Assembly: GCA_037043015.1 (NCBI GenBank)
Contig: CM073327.1
Coordinates: forward strand, 16,536,727-16,600,726
DNA from: Bryum argenteum
Lineage: Eukaryota; Streptophyta; Bryopsida; Bryales; Bryaceae
Length of the DNA stretch: 64,000 bases
Direction: 5' to 3'
Part shown: in pieces, positions 62,726 through 64,000 of the stretch
Layout: each line of letters starts with the position of its first letter
Numbering within the stretch: the first letter of the stretch is position 1
Notes under the pieces: generated by a model
The model's input: only the letters and a program-made list of their open reading frames with translations
Database searches by the model: none
Told to the model about the DNA's origin: nothing
Program-made: the position numbers and the translations under genes

Positions 62726-63325
62726 ATTTTGCATATTAAATATGTGAATTTTCAATTTAAAGTGTATTGATAGAATCTAAATTGATTAGCTACTTACCAG
62801 AAGATTTTGGAGCTGAAAATTAGGAAATGCGAACCCATGTTCCATATAATCTGAACATCCATACAATGAAAAAAAGTTAAAAATTGAAAAGAGCAAAACT
62901 AATTGCATTTATGTAAAAAACATGCATACGACTAGATTCTCGAAATCCAAATTTACACACTATCGAAACAGAAACAACGATCTTCATGCACTTATGGAAC
63001 AAGTACCCCATCCAACATCAAGCATTCAGCGGTAACACCATTGAACACACTCTCATGCGCCAACAACTTACACAAGCAACTGACTGTCAGATTGTTCTTC
63101 ATTTTAGTATACAACACGCCCCTTGTGTCTCAGCCCTGCAATCTACAACCAACTAAATTGAATTCTCACATCACTCTCTGGCCCTACATGAATCTGAACA
63201 CTGGATGCCCGAGCACCTGAAGCTAGCCTCATCAAACTATCAGGTCAATTAATGGGAAATTGGATGCTTCAAGTGGTGATTTGATACACAATGTACACAG
63301 GAGGAGTGGAATCGTGAGTCAGGCC
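62726..63325. other. Probable 3' UTR of the right-edge gene plus spacer
   Basis: No open frame with motifs. The part near 63000-63325 is less AT-rich and may be transcribed as 3' UTR on the minus strand. Confidence 0.4.
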
Positions 63326-64000
63326 TTACAACACACAAGTGGTGATTCCTCTGTGACATGTTTTGCCACTTGAAACCAAAATGTATACGCTTGCCCTTCC
63401 ACACAACACTCTCACCTGCACAAAGATGACCCAGCATGTTAGCCCAGAATGGTTCGAACTTGTTGAGGTAAATTGTATAGAGTGTACCTCATATGGCATG
63501 GAGTAGAGTGATTGGTTTTAGAGTCACTTTTCGAATTTATTATCTGAGCTTGAGGACTACTTGAAAATAGTACAGGATAGGTTACTCAAGTGCCAAAACA
63601 ACAGTGACTGAACGATGCATACCTGCTGGAGCTTCAGCTTGTCACCAGTATTGACACAACGTAACCCTCCTTCAATTCTGGTCTCAATCACCGAGACTTC
63701 GTTCTGGCCGTTGGTAACAGGACAAGGTTGATCATCTGCTGTGCTCATTATGGGATACGATAGATGGTCCAGAGGAGGGTCCACGCATTCAAGAGCACAG
63801 CTATCAACTGTGAGCCGACCCTTCCTGTGTAATATAATAAGCAACTCCCAAGCTCTGCCGTTAACTTCAGGTTTGCCAGTCTTCCATTTGCTAAGAATTC
63901 CAGCGCACTGTAAAAAATGACCGGATCCAAATGAATGAGACAGATTCATACAAAAGTTCACTATGACATTGAAATATAACACCAACAAAGACATCCATAC
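63326..64000 (-). CDS. 3' end of an unrecognised multi-exon gene (partial)
   Basis: Two minus-strand exons fit: 63907-63623 (acceptor TTTTACAG, 95 codons, phase 0, donor GTATGC) and 63415-63326 (acceptor TTGTGCAG, ending at TAA). Product C-terminus: CAGILSKWKTGKPEVNG, RAWELLIILHRKGRLTVDSC, DPPLDHLSYPIMSTADDQPC, NEVSVIETRIEGGLRCVNTG, KLQQVRVLCGRASVYILVSS. The even mix of residues and correct splice phases support a real gene. I do not recognise the family. Upstream exons lie beyond the window; 63908-64000 is intron. Confidence 0.6.

Overview
This window is nuclear DNA of a land plant. Evidence: a plant ERF-type AP2 transcription factor, a very large SPIRRIG-type PH-BEACH-WD40 gene with 32 coding exons, a U2AF35 splicing-factor gene, GT-AG introns mostly of 60-200 bp, and plant-style Copia, LINE, SINE and MITE elements. 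Several Tc1-like DDE transposons and a SPIRRIG sequence clearly diverged from the flowering-plant version make a bryophyte (moss or liverwort) or another non-flowering plant my best guess. That is an inference, not something the bases prove.

Layout. 1-3500: non-coding DNA with two tandem-repeat arrays and a TTAA-flanked MITE. 3522-4640: intron-poor ERF gene (+). 4641-5580: spacer with a composite minisatellite. 5581-22329: SPIRRIG-like gene (-). I traced 32 coding exons whose phases are all consistent and give a protein of about 3838 residues: ConA-like, PH, BEACH, WD40 and a C-terminal FYVE finger. Its 5' leader seems to extend to about 23.8 kb. 24-29.5 kb: AT-rich repeat land with a short SINE and three TTAA/CCC elements. 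29802-31344: U2AF35 (+), five exons. 32.9-38.1 kb: Tc1-like elements, one nested inside another. 38.2-41.3 kb: 5'-truncated LINE with target-site duplication. 41.6-44.1 kb: another TTAA element and a dead copy of a small secreted-peptide gene. 44.96-51.2 kb: a decayed gene of unknown function split by a Harbinger-type MITE and a 3.45-kb element. 51.65-52.06 kb: ATX1/CCH-like copper chaperone with a one-base frameshift. 52.9-53.4 kb: apparently intact secreted Cys-repeat peptide gene. 53.9-55.6 kb: a tRNA-like SINE, two 110-bp copies of its 3' module, and a perfect-TIR MITE. 55923-57008: intronless RING-H2 protein (-). 57.6-62.7 kb: two TTAA elements, and a SINE split by a Copia derivative with identical LTRs. 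63326-64000: 3' end of an unrecognised gene (-).

The host genes show no operon-like relationship. The ERF gene, the SPIRRIG-like gene (endomembrane and P-body trafficking in known relatives) and U2AF35 (3' splice-site recognition) are ordinary housekeeping or regulatory loci separated by transposon-rich DNA. The interest lies in the mobile DNA: a TTAA/CCC-ended element superfamily with no transposase in view, a very short retroposon that moves as a 110-bp unit with its own target duplications, an internally deleted Copia with identical LTRs, and a duplicated secreted Cys-repeat peptide gene. All coordinates were read by eye; exon borders rest on GT-AG sites plus reading phase and similarity recalled from known families, with no database search.
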